Source: Longimicrobiales bacterium
Lineage (GTDB): Bacteria > Gemmatimonadota > Gemmatimonadetes > Longimicrobiales > Gaopeijiaceae
Reading direction: 5' to 3'
Length of the DNA: 7,521 nt
Assembly (NCBI GenBank): GCA_028280205.1
Contig: JANQME010000248.1
Span: 1 to 7,521, forward strand
The position numbers were made by a program, and so were the translations under genes. Below, in pieces: positions 1-7,135 of this stretch. Numbering within the stretch: the first letter of the stretch is position 1; every line of letters begins with the position of its first letter. The notes below the pieces were generated by a model. It was given only the letters and a program-made list of their open reading frames with translations. It ran no database searches and was not told the DNA's origin.

Positions 1-1580
1 GCGCGGTGCTCGAGGGCTCGACGCTCATGGTCGACGTGGTCGTCACACAGAACGGCTTCGGCGAGCGCACGGTCCCGATCATCGTCGAGGACGACACGAG
101 CATCCTTGCCGAGGAGACCGTCACGCTCGGTCCGGACGGCGAGCCCGTCGTCGCGCGCATCGGCTTCCAGCTCGAGAGCCCCGGCTCGCGGCGGATTGAG
201 TTTCGCATCCCGGCGCGGGAGGGTGAGCGGGTCGAGCGCAACAACCGCCGGACCGCGTGGGTCGACGTGCGCGGGGAGCGGGAGAAGATCCTCTACTTCG
301 AGGGCGAGCCGCGCTTCGAGGTGAAGTTCATGCGCCGTGCGGTGGAAGCGGACGAGAACCTCCAGCTCGTCGTCCTGCAGCGCACGGCGGAGAGCAAGTT
401 CCTGCGCCTGTCGGTGACCGACAGCACCGAGCTCCAGTTCGGCTTCCCCACCACGCGCGAGGAGCTGTACCGCTACCGGGCGCTCGTCCTGGGCAGCGTC
501 GAGGCGTCGTTCTTCACGATCGACCAGCTCCAGATGATCGCCGACTTCGTGTCGGAGCGCGGCGGGAGCGTGCTGTTCATCGGGGGCCACGACGCCTTCG
601 CCGAGGGCGGGTGGCAGGGGACACCCGTCGAGGAGGTCATGCCGGTCGTACTCGAGGACCCGGCAGGCGGCGACCGGCGCTGGTTCGCCGAGGTCGTGGT
701 GGATCCCACCCCGGCCGGGCTGGCCCATCCGACCGTCCAGCTCGATGCGGAGCCCGCCGAAGTCTCCGAGCGCTGGGACGCGCTGCCTCCCCTCACGGTC
801 GTGAACCCGCTCGTCGAGACGCGCCCGGGAGCTACGACGCTCCTCACCGGGCGGCCGGTCGGCGGGGGACCCGACCAGATCGTCCTCGCCTTCCAGCGCT
901 ACGGCCGCGGCAAGGCGATCGCCCTCACCCCGCAGGACACCTGGCTCTGGCAGATGCACGCCGACGTGCCTCTCGAGGATCAAAGCCACGAGTCCTTCTG
1001 GCAGCAGATGCTGCGCTGGCTGGTGGACGGCGTGCCGACGGCGATCTCGGTCTCCACCGACCAGGAGCAGGTGGAGCCGGGCGAGATCGTACGCCTCCTC
1101 GCCCGGGTCAGCGACTCGACGTACATCGACGTCAACGACGCCACGGTCCGGGCCGCCGTGACCAGCCCGTCGGGCCTGGTCGACACCCTGCCCGTCGAAT
1201 GGACCGTGGAAGCCAACGGCGAGTACGCGGTCGAGTTCCGGCCGGGCGAGCTGGGCGACCACGAGATCGATCTCGTAACCGAGCGCGACGGCGTTCCGCT
1301 CGGGAGCGACGCGGCGTACCTGCACGTCGCTCCGAGCGATGACGAGTACTTCGACGCGGCCCGGCACACTTCGCTGCTCCAGCGCATCTCGGAAGAGACC
1401 GGCGGGCGCTTCTACACACCGGAGTCGGTCGGGACGCTCCCGGAGGACATCACGATCAGTGGGGCAGGCGTCACGCTGGTCGAGGAGCTCGACCTCTGGG
1501 ACATGCCCGCGCTCTTCCTGCTCCTCCTCCTGCTCATGGGCGCCGAGTGGGGATTCCGCCGGGTCCGGGGGCTCGTATGA
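1..1580 (+). CDS. BatA-like membrane protein with glutamine-amidotransferase-like domain, 5' partial
   Basis: The frame is open to the left edge (codons start at base 3), so the true start lies upstream and the GTG at base 6 is not credible as the start. Numbering from base 6, residues 1-90 look like Ig/CARDB-type beta structure ending in the NN motif (ERNNRR) that often precedes the next domain in this family. Residues 95-105 (ILYFEGEPRFE) open a class I glutamine-amidotransferase-like fold that continues through FIGGHDAFAEGGW (about 191-203) and a TP-x-E-x-x-MPV segment. No cysteine is present, so amidotransferase catalysis is unlikely. A second beta-rich segment lies near 345-440, then TGGRFYTPE, then a short membrane helix at about 498-516 followed by an Arg-rich cytoplasmic end. 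Related proteins usually carry an N-terminal BatA/VWA membrane region, which here would be outside the window. The role is probably a structural or sensing partner of the MoxR/DUF58 system. The family call is from motif recognition, not a search. Confidence -1.
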   Translation, partial: AVLEGSTLMVDVVVTQNGFGERTVPIIVEDDTSILAEETVTLGPDGEPVVARIGFQLESPGSRRIEFRIPAREGERVERNNRRTAWVDVRGEREKILYFEGEPRFEVKFMRRAVEADENLQLVVLQRTAESKFLRLSVTDSTELQFGFPTTREELYRYRALVLGSVEASFFTIDQLQMIADFVSERGGSVLFIGGHDAFAEGGWQGTPVEEVMPVVLEDPAGGDRRWFAEVVVDPTPAGLAHPTVQLDAEPAEVSERWDALPPLTVVNPLVETRPGATTLLTGRPVGGGPDQIVLAFQRYGRGKAIALTPQDTWLWQMHADVPLEDQSHESFWQQMLRWLVDGVPTAISVSTDQEQVEPGEIVRLLARVSDSTYIDVNDATVRAAVTSPSGLVDTLPVEWTVEANGEYAVEFRPGELGDHEIDLVTERDGVPLGSDAAYLHVAPSDDEYFDAARHTSLLQRISEETGGRFYTPESVGTLPEDITISGAGVTLVEELDLWDMPALFLLLLLLMGAEWGFRRVRGLV

Positions 1581-2593
1581 CGTGGGCGCGTAGGCTCGAC
1601 ACGGTCGCCCTCGGCCTCGCGGCGGTGTTCGCCTCGGCCCCGCCGGCCGAAGCTCAGGGGCGGACGCACGCCGTGATCCTCGTGGGGCTCGGGGGGTCGG
1701 AGGAGTACCGGACGAGCTTCCACGAGGAAGCCGCGACGATCCACGGCGCCCTCATCGAGCTGCACGGCGTCCCCGAGGAGAACGTCACGTACCTCGGCGA
1801 GCGGGTCGAACTCGACCCCGAGCTCATCGATGGCCGCTCGACTCGGGCGAACGTGCTCGAGACGTTCGCGGAGATCGGGCGCGCGGCGACGCCGATGGAC
1901 CGCCTCTTCGTCGTCATGATCGGGCACGGGACCGCGGGGCGCGGCGACGTCCAGTTCAACCTCCCGGGCCCCGACCTCACCCCGTCCGACCTCCTGGACG
2001 GGCTCTCGGCCTTCCCCACGCAGACGCTCGCCCTCGTCCACACCGGTTCGGCGAGCGGAGGCTTCGTCGCGCCGCTCTCGGGGCCGAACCGGATCCTGGT
2101 GGCCGCGACCCGCAGCGAGCGTCAGCTCAACGCGACGGAGTTCGCGCAGTTCTTCGCGGAGGCCGTGGCGGGAGAGGGCGCCGACCTGGACAAGGACGCC
2201 CGCGTCTCGCTCCTCGAGGCGTTCCTCTATACGCGACGCGAGGTGGAGCGGCTGTATGCGGACGAGAACGAGATCCTGACCGAGACGGCCGTGCTCGACG
2301 ACAACGGCGACGGAGAGCTGAGCGCCGACGCGGGACTGGAGGGACCGGACGGTCCGCTAGCCGCGACCTTCCATCTCGGGGGTGTCTCGGGTACCGCGGG
2401 TCAGGTGCCCGACGACCCCGAACTGGCTCGACTCTACGAAGAGCGGGCGGAGATCCAGTCGCGGATCACCGAGCTTCGTGCGCTGCGCGAGGGAATGGAG
2501 GAAGACGCCTACCTCGACGCCCTCGAGCCGCTGCTCGTCGAGCTCGCTCTGAAGAACCGGGAGATCCGGGAGGCCGAGGGGAGCGGCGCATGA
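1577..2593 (+). CDS. Exported caspase-like (clan CD) protein with Cys-to-Ser active site
   Basis: The chosen start is the ATG at 1577, which overlaps the previous stop as ATGA. An in-frame GTG at 1547 would add ten residues and spoil the signal peptide. The protein is 338 residues. Residues 1-26 form a signal peptide (RR, hydrophobic core, AEA cleavage site before Q27). Residues 30-190 follow the caspase-hemoglobinase fold: a HAVILVGLGG first strand, VVMIGHG with the expected catalytic His at 117, then HTGSASGGF where the D-A-C-x-S-G-G consensus would place Cys; residue 158 is Ser instead. The protein has no cysteine anywhere, so it cannot be a cysteine protease. The later ILVAATRSERQ and FAQFFAEA match the end of the fold. 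D203-E214 and D241-A252 resemble EF-hand or dockerin calcium loops. Residues about 277-338 are charged and helical, probably coiled coil. It may be a periplasmic binding or regulatory pseudo-protease; a serine-dependent activity cannot be excluded. Confidence -1.
   Translation: MTWARRLDTVALGLAAVFASAPPAEAQGRTHAVILVGLGGSEEYRTSFHEEAATIHGALIELHGVPEENVTYLGERVELDPELIDGRSTRANVLETFAEIGRAATPMDRLFVVMIGHGTAGRGDVQFNLPGPDLTPSDLLDGLSAFPTQTLALVHTGSASGGFVAPLSGPNRILVAATRSERQLNATEFAQFFAEAVAGEGADLDKDARVSLLEAFLYTRREVERLYADENEILTETAVLDDNGDGELSADAGLEGPDGPLAATFHLGGVSGTAGQVPDDPELARLYEERAEIQSRITELRALREGMEEDAYLDALEPLLVELALKNREIREAEGSGA
2576..2583 (+). promoter_or_regulatory. Shine-Dalgarno site for the TPR-peptidase gene
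   Basis: GAGGGGAG lies inside the end of the caspase-like gene, six bases before the ATG at 2590. It supports that start and allows ribosome entry in addition to coupling from the overlapping stop at 2591-2593. A second in-frame ATG follows directly at 2593 and would shorten the protein by only one residue. Confidence -1.
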
Positions 2594-5226
2594 TGCGATC
2601 GTCGGTTCGCATCTTCGGTGTGGTCCTGGCCACCGCCGCCGCTGCGTCCGCCGACGCAGCCCTCCTGCACGCCCAGGACGCGGCGGAGGCTCGAGCCGCT
2701 CTGCGTTCGGGCGAGTACGACCGGGCCCTCGAGCTGTACGAGGACGTTCTCGCGTCCGACCCGGGTGCGGCTCGAGCGCGCGTCGAGCTGGTGGAGGCCC
2801 TCGTCGCGACCGGACGGTATGAGGACGCGGTGGCCAACGGGCGAGCCGCGCCCGACCCGGCGGTGCTGGGCAGCGCAACCGGGCGGGCGCTCCTCAGGCT
2901 CGGCCGGCTGGACGAGGCGGAGGCCGCGTTCGAGGCCGGCGCGGCCGGTGGGGGACCGTGGGCGCTCACCGCGGAGGCGGACCTCGCCGAGCTCCTCTTC
3001 GACCGGGGCCGGATCAACGAAGCGATGGAGCGCTTCGACCGCTTCATCGACGTCTACAACGCGGCGGACGGACGTCTCGGCGCGGCGGACCTCCTCGCCG
3101 TCGGGCGGGCGGTCCGCTTCCTGGGCCGTGAGGAGCCGGGGCTCTTCCAGGACGCGCTGCGCGCCTTCGACGAGGCCGCGAAGGCCGACCCGACGTGGGC
3201 CGAGCCCGCCGTTCGACTCGGTGCGCTCTTCCTCGAGAGGTACGACAGCCCGGGGGCCAAGAAGGAGCTCGAGCCCGTGCTCTCAGCCAACCCGTGGCAT
3301 CCGGACGCACTCCTCGTGATGGCGCGGGCGCTCACCTTCGACGGCTCGCCCGAGGCGGGACCGACGCTCGAGCGGGTGCTCGAGGTCGACGAGAGGAACG
3401 TCGAGGCCCGCGCGATGGTCGCGATGCGCCACCTCACGAACGAGGGGTGGGCCGAGGCGCGGGCCGAAGCCGAGGATGCGCTCGCCATCGATCCGGTCTC
3501 CCTCCCGGCTCTGACCGCGCTCGCGGGCTCCTATCTCCTGGCCGACGACCGCGCCGGCTTCGAGCGGGCTCGTGCCCGTGCGCTCGCCGTGAACCCGGCC
3601 TACGCCGGCCTCGACGTGGCGCTCGCCGACCTCGCGGTGAAGACCCGCCGCTACCCGGAGGCGGTCGAGCGGGCCCGCGCAGCGGTGGAGCTGGACCCGG
3701 CCGCGTGGGAAGGCTGGGGGCTCCTCGGCATGAACCAGCTCCGGGTGGGAGAGATCGAAGAGGGCCGGGCCAACCTCGAGCGCGCCTTCGCGGGCGACCC
3801 GTACAACCCCTGGTTCAAGAACAACCTCGACCTCCTCGACACCTTCGACGGCTACGTCGTGCACCGGACCGAGCACTTCGAGCTCTTCCTGCACGAAAGC
3901 GAGGACGAGCTGATCGCCACCTACCTCGCCCCCCTCGCCGAGGAGGCGTTCGACTCGCTGACGCGCCGCTACGGCGTGGAGCCCGGGGTGCCGGTGCGGG
4001 TCGAGCTCTTCCCGAGCCACGCGGACTTCTCCGTGCGCACGCTCGGCGAGGCCGGACTCGGGGCGCTCGGGGTGAGCTTCGGACCGGTCGTCGTCATGGA
4101 CTCCCCTACCGCGCGCGAGCTCGGCGACTACAACTGGGCGTCCGTCTTCTGGCATGAGCTGGCCCACACCTTCCATCTCGCCGCGTCCGACAACCGCGTG
4201 CCCCGCTGGTTCTCCGAGGGCCTCGCGGTCCACGAGCAGAGGAAGGCGCGCGAAGGGTGGGGCCACCAGCCGTCGCTCCCGTTCGTGCGCGCTCTGCGGG
4301 AGGGGCGGCTCAAGAAGGTGAGCGAGCTCAACGACGGCTTCATGCGTCCCGACTTCCCGGGCCAGGTCGTCCTCTCCTACTACCAGGCTTCGGTCGTCTT
4401 CGAAGTCCTGGAGGCCGAGCACGGCTTCGACGCGATCCGGCGGATGCTGGCGGGCTACCGCGAGGGGCGGACCACCGAGGAGCTCTTCGAGCGCGAGCTG
4501 GGGACCACGCTCGAAGCGTTCGACGAGCGCTTCGACGAATACCTGCGCACACGCTTCGCGTCGGCGCTCGCGGGTATGGTGCCGCTCGAGGATCCGCCGG
4601 GACCGGGAGCGGACGTCCCGACGCTGCGCCGCTTCGCCCGCGCGCACCCCGGAGACCTCCCGACTCGCCTGCGGCTCGGCGCCGCCCTCTTCCGAGAGGA
4701 GCGCTGGGACGACGCCGAGGAGGAGTTCCGCGCGGCGCTGCGCATCTTCCCCGAGTACGGCGGCCTCGACAGCCCGTACTGGTTCCTCGCCCGCATCCAT
4801 CACGAGCGAGGCGAGCTCGAGCAGGCTCGGGCCGCGCTGGCGCGGCTCAACGTACTGTCCGAGTCGAACTATGCGGCGCTGCTGCTCGAGGCCGAGATCC
4901 TCGCCGAGCTGGGCCGCGTGCCCGAAAGCGCCTCGGCGCTGAATCGGGCCGTTCAGATCTGGCCGTACGACGTGGAGCTGCACACCCGGCTCGCCGAGCT
5001 CCACGCCGAGTTGGGCGACCACCGTGCCGAGGCGAAAGAGCGGGCTGCGGTCGTCGCGCTGGATCCCGCCGACCGGGCCGAGGCCTTCTACCTGCTGGCC
5101 CGGGCACAGCTCGCCGCAGGCGACATCCCGCAGGCTCGGCGTTCCGTGATGGGGGCGCTGGAGATTGCGCCCAATTACGAAGCCGCGCTGGAGCTCCTGC
5201 TCGTCATCCGGAGCTCGGGCTCGTGA
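2590..5226 (+). CDS. Exported TPR protein with central HExxH zinc metallopeptidase domain (peptidase MA-like)
   Basis: This 878-residue protein starts at an ATG overlapping the previous stop, with a good ribosome site. Residues 1-29 look like a signal peptide (MMRSSVRIFG, an alanine-rich core, then an AQD-like end); there is no lipobox cysteine. Residues about 33-405 carry many TPR-like units (GEYDRALELYEDVLASDP, RRYPEAVERARAAVELDP). Residues about 422-665 form a gluzincin domain: YVVHRTEHFELFL, then H522-E-L-A-H526, then WFSEGLAVHE with Glu543 as the likely third zinc ligand, then SYYQASVVFEVLEAEHG and a helical end typical of peptidase MA-like proteins. Zinc and catalytic residues look intact, so activity is expected, probably in the periplasm. 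Residues about 690-875 form a second TPR array of about five units. The TPRs suggest a scaffold or substrate-recruiting role. Substrate is unknown. It contains no cysteine. The domain assignment is strong; the cellular role is inference. Confidence -1.
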   Translation: MMRSSVRIFGVVLATAAAASADAALLHAQDAAEARAALRSGEYDRALELYEDVLASDPGAARARVELVEALVATGRYEDAVANGRAAPDPAVLGSATGRALLRLGRLDEAEAAFEAGAAGGGPWALTAEADLAELLFDRGRINEAMERFDRFIDVYNAADGRLGAADLLAVGRAVRFLGREEPGLFQDALRAFDEAAKADPTWAEPAVRLGALFLERYDSPGAKKELEPVLSANPWHPDALLVMARALTFDGSPEAGPTLERVLEVDERNVEARAMVAMRHLTNEGWAEARAEAEDALAIDPVSLPALTALAGSYLLADDRAGFERARARALAVNPAYAGLDVALADLAVKTRRYPEAVERARAAVELDPAAWEGWGLLGMNQLRVGEIEEGRANLERAFAGDPYNPWFKNNLDLLDTFDGYVVHRTEHFELFLHESEDELIATYLAPLAEEAFDSLTRRYGVEPGVPVRVELFPSHADFSVRTLGEAGLGALGVSFGPVVVMDSPTARELGDYNWASVFWHELAHTFHLAASDNRVPRWFSEGLAVHEQRKAREGWGHQPSLPFVRALREGRLKKVSELNDGFMRPDFPGQVVLSYYQASVVFEVLEAEHGFDAIRRMLAGYREGRTTEELFERELGTTLEAFDERFDEYLRTRFASALAGMVPLEDPPGPGADVPTLRRFARAHPGDLPTRLRLGAALFREERWDDAEEEFRAALRIFPEYGGLDSPYWFLARIHHERGELEQARAALARLNVLSESNYAALLLEAEILAELGRVPESASALNRAVQIWPYDVELHTRLAELHAELGDHRAEAKERAAVVALDPADRAEAFYLLARAQLAAGDIPQARRSVMGALEIAPNYEAALELLLVIRSSGS
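5209..5213 (+). promoter_or_regulatory. Shine-Dalgarno-like site for the DUF4159 gene
   Basis: CGGAG lies within the last codons of the TPR-peptidase gene, nine bases before the GTG at 5223. This supports the GTG start, which also overlaps the upstream TGA as GTGA. Confidence -1.
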
Positions 5227-6071
5227 AGGCCGCGCGCGTCGGTTGGGTCGCAGCGGCGCTCGCGGCCGTCGGAATCGCGGTCTCCGCACCCGCCGCGCCG
5301 GAGATACCCGCAGCGTCGGAGACCTCCATCCTGCCGGAGACGCCCACGCCTCCGATCCGGGCCGACGCCGCGGCACCGACGGCGCCGCGGCAGGAGATGA
5401 ACGCCCCGTACGACGGGCTCTTCCACTTCGCGCGCATCCGGTTCTCCGCCAGTCGTGGTAGGTGGGGCGGCTTCGGGTGGGGCGGCGGCCGGGGAGCGCT
5501 CTGGGCGCACGACTACCCGCGCGCCGATCGCAACTTCCTCGCCATCCTCGAGGAGACCACGTACGTCGGCACGAGTCGGGCCTCGTCGAACGTGCTCACC
5601 CTCGACGACCCGGAGCTCTTCCGCTTCCCAGTCGCCTACATCGTCGAGCCCGGCTTCTGGAACCCCACGGACGAGGAGGTCGAGTCCCTGGGTGAGTATC
5701 TGCGCAAGGGCGGCTTCCTGATCGTCGACGACTTCCGCGGCCCGTACGAGCTGCGCAACCTCGAGCTCCACCTGTCACGCGCGCTCCCCGAGCTGACGAT
5801 GATCCCGGTCGCGGATGCGGACGAGATCTTCGACGCCTTCTTCCGGGTCGTGCCGAGTGAGGTCGTTCCGCCCTATGGGGGGTATCCAGGTGCCTGGTAC
5901 GGGATCTACGAAGAGAACGACCCGTCCCGGCGCATCATGGTGATGATCAACGCCAACAACGACCTGGCCGAGTACTGGGAGTTTTCCGACCGGGGCTACT
6001 ACCCGATCGATCTCTCGAACGATGCGTACAAGCTCGGCGTGAACTACGTCATCTACGCGATGACCCACTGA
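5223..6071 (+). CDS. Exported DUF4159 family protein
   Basis: The start is GTG at 5223, sharing four bases with the preceding TGA; the frame is open much further upstream, but only as a shadow inside the TPR-peptidase gene. The product is 282 residues. Residues 1-25 form a signal peptide (KAAR, a long Ala/Val core, SAPAA). A Pro/Ala/Thr-rich linker runs to about residue 58. The DUF4159 domain follows: FHFARIRFSA, a Gly/Trp-rich loop at 78-91, then WAHDYPRADRNFL, a strand ending in VAYIVEPGFW, and KGGFLIVDDFRG (162-173), the family's hallmark, which is also GATase-like. After it come an ELTMIPVADADEIFDAFF segment and a C-terminal GVNYVIYAMTH. No nucleophile Cys is present. DUF4159 genes commonly sit beside moxR and DUF58 genes, as here. 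Biochemical function is not established; a ligand- or protein-binding role in the envelope is inferred. Confidence -1.
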   Translation: MKAARVGWVAAALAAVGIAVSAPAAPEIPAASETSILPETPTPPIRADAAAPTAPRQEMNAPYDGLFHFARIRFSASRGRWGGFGWGGGRGALWAHDYPRADRNFLAILEETTYVGTSRASSNVLTLDDPELFRFPVAYIVEPGFWNPTDEEVESLGEYLRKGGFLIVDDFRGPYELRNLELHLSRALPELTMIPVADADEIFDAFFRVVPSEVVPPYGGYPGAWYGIYEENDPSRRIMVMINANNDLAEYWEFSDRGYYPIDLSNDAYKLGVNYVIYAMTH

Positions 6072-6074
6072 CCA

Positions 6075-6079
6075 CGGAG
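6075..6079 (+). promoter_or_regulatory. Shine-Dalgarno site deciding the TTG start of moxR
   Basis: CGGAG in the 14-base gap after the DUF4159 stop lies six bases before TTG at 6086. No ATG or GTG gives a comparable N-terminus: the next in-frame ATG, at 6170, would delete the conserved region before the Walker A domain. This favours the TTG. Confidence -1.
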
Positions 6080-6085
6080 ATCCAC

Positions 6086-7123
6086 TTGTCTGATACCATC
6101 GGAACCGTCCAGCTCGACAACGCCGACGACGTCGCGCTTGCGGACAAGCTGCGTTACGGGCGCGAGCAGATGATCGCGGAGCTGCGCAAGCTGATCGTCG
6201 GACAAGAGGAGGTGGTCGAGCAGGTGCTGCTGTCCCTTTTCGTCGGGGGCAACAGCCTCATCATCGGCGTGCCGGGGCTCGCGAAGACGCTGCTCATCCG
6301 CTCGATCGCGGAGGTCGTGGACCTGAGGTTCTCCCGCATCCAGTTCACCCCCGACCTCATGCCGTCCGACATCACCGGCACCGACATCATCCAGGAGGAC
6401 GCGGAGACGGGGACGCGCTCGATGGTGTTCGCTCCGGGGCCCGTCTTCGCCAACATCGTCCTGGCCGACGAGATCAACCGGACTCCACCCAAGACGCAGG
6501 CTGCGCTCCTCGAGGCGATGCAGGAGCACCGTGTCACCGTGCAGGGCCGCACCTACGTGCTCGAAGAGCCGTTCTACGTCTTCGCCACGCAGAACCCGAT
6601 CGAGCTGGAGGGCACGTACCCGCTCCCCGAAGCACAGCTCGACCGCTTCATGTTCGAGATCGCGATCGAGCACCTCGACGAGGAGGACGAGCTCGAGGTC
6701 ATCCGCTCCACGACGGGGACCCTCGATCCCGAGTTCAGCCACGCCGTGACCGGACCCGACCTCATCGCCTTCAAGGAGCTCGTGCGACGCGTGCCGGTTT
6801 CGGATTCAGTGCTGCGCTATGCGGTCGGCCTCGTGCGCATGACGCGCCCGAGTGCCAACGGCGACGGCCCCGAGTTCGTGAAGAAGTGGATCGCGTACGG
6901 CGCTTCACCCCGCGCCGCCCAGTACCTGGTGCTCGGCGCCAAGGCCCGCGCGCTCACGCAGGGGCGCTACCACGTAACCTTCGAGGACGTGCAGGCGCTC
7001 GTGCAGCCCGTGCTCCGCCACCGCGTGCTCACGAACTTCCACGCGGAGTCCGAGGGGAAGACGTCGTCCGAGCTGGTGAAGATGCTCCTGGAGCATGTTC
7101 CGGTTCCCTCCTCGGGTATGTAG
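6086..7123 (+). CDS. moxR: MoxR-family AAA+ ATPase
   Basis: The product is a 345-residue cytosolic ATPase of the usual MoxR length, starting at TTG and ending with TAG. The AAA+ motifs are complete: LIVGQEEVVEQVLLSL before the core, Walker A G61-VPGLAKT68 in the MoxR form, Walker B LADE (D128, E129) followed by INRTPPKTQAALLEAMQE, sensor 1 ATQNP (N170), LPEAQLDRF with the likely arginine finger R187, and sensor 2 GASPRA (R276). A C-terminal helical lid follows (FEDVQALVQPVLRHRV). MoxR proteins act as hexameric ATP-driven chaperones that remodel or load metal into partner proteins, typically with a VWA/DUF58 partner encoded next door. Here the DUF58 gene follows after 12 bases. It probably powers whatever the upstream exported proteins do, through a membrane partner. 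The protein has no cysteine. The symbol is the family name, since several MoxR subfamilies exist. Confidence -1.
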   Translation: MSDTIGTVQLDNADDVALADKLRYGREQMIAELRKLIVGQEEVVEQVLLSLFVGGNSLIIGVPGLAKTLLIRSIAEVVDLRFSRIQFTPDLMPSDITGTDIIQEDAETGTRSMVFAPGPVFANIVLADEINRTPPKTQAALLEAMQEHRVTVQGRTYVLEEPFYVFATQNPIELEGTYPLPEAQLDRFMFEIAIEHLDEEDELEVIRSTTGTLDPEFSHAVTGPDLIAFKELVRRVPVSDSVLRYAVGLVRMTRPSANGDGPEFVKKWIAYGASPRAAQYLVLGAKARALTQGRYHVTFEDVQALVQPVLRHRVLTNFHAESEGKTSSELVKMLLEHVPVPSSGM

Positions 7124-7135
7124 CGGGCGATCCGG

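Noticed and set aside
257..1342. Plus-strand open frame of 361 codons inside the first gene
   Set aside because: Arg/Gly/Pro-rich shadow of the GATase-like gene with no recognisable motif.
1547..1576. GTG at 1547 as start of the caspase-like gene
   Set aside because: It would add a Pro/Gly-rich stretch before the signal peptide; the ATG at 1577 restores a normal signal peptide and an ATGA overlap.
3195..4157. Plus-strand open frame of 320 codons inside the TPR-peptidase gene
   Set aside because: The translation is Arg/Gly/Ala-rich with no domain and runs through the middle of a well-supported gene; a GC-driven shadow.
4257..5222. Upstream extension of the DUF4159 frame
   Set aside because: The extension lies wholly within the TPR-peptidase gene and translates to low-complexity Arg/Ala sequence. 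The GTG at 5223 gives a clean signal peptide and a GTGA overlap.
3283..5376. Long minus-strand open frame of 697 codons opposite the TPR-peptidase gene
   Set aside because: It is antisense to a clearly coding gene with recognisable domains, and its translation is low-complexity Arg/Glu/Gly/Leu-rich without motifs. High GC makes stop codons rare in this frame.
7124..7135. Possible terminator or promoter between moxR and the DUF58 gene
   Set aside because: Only 12 bases separate the genes and no hairpin with a T-run or promoter-like hexamer is visible.
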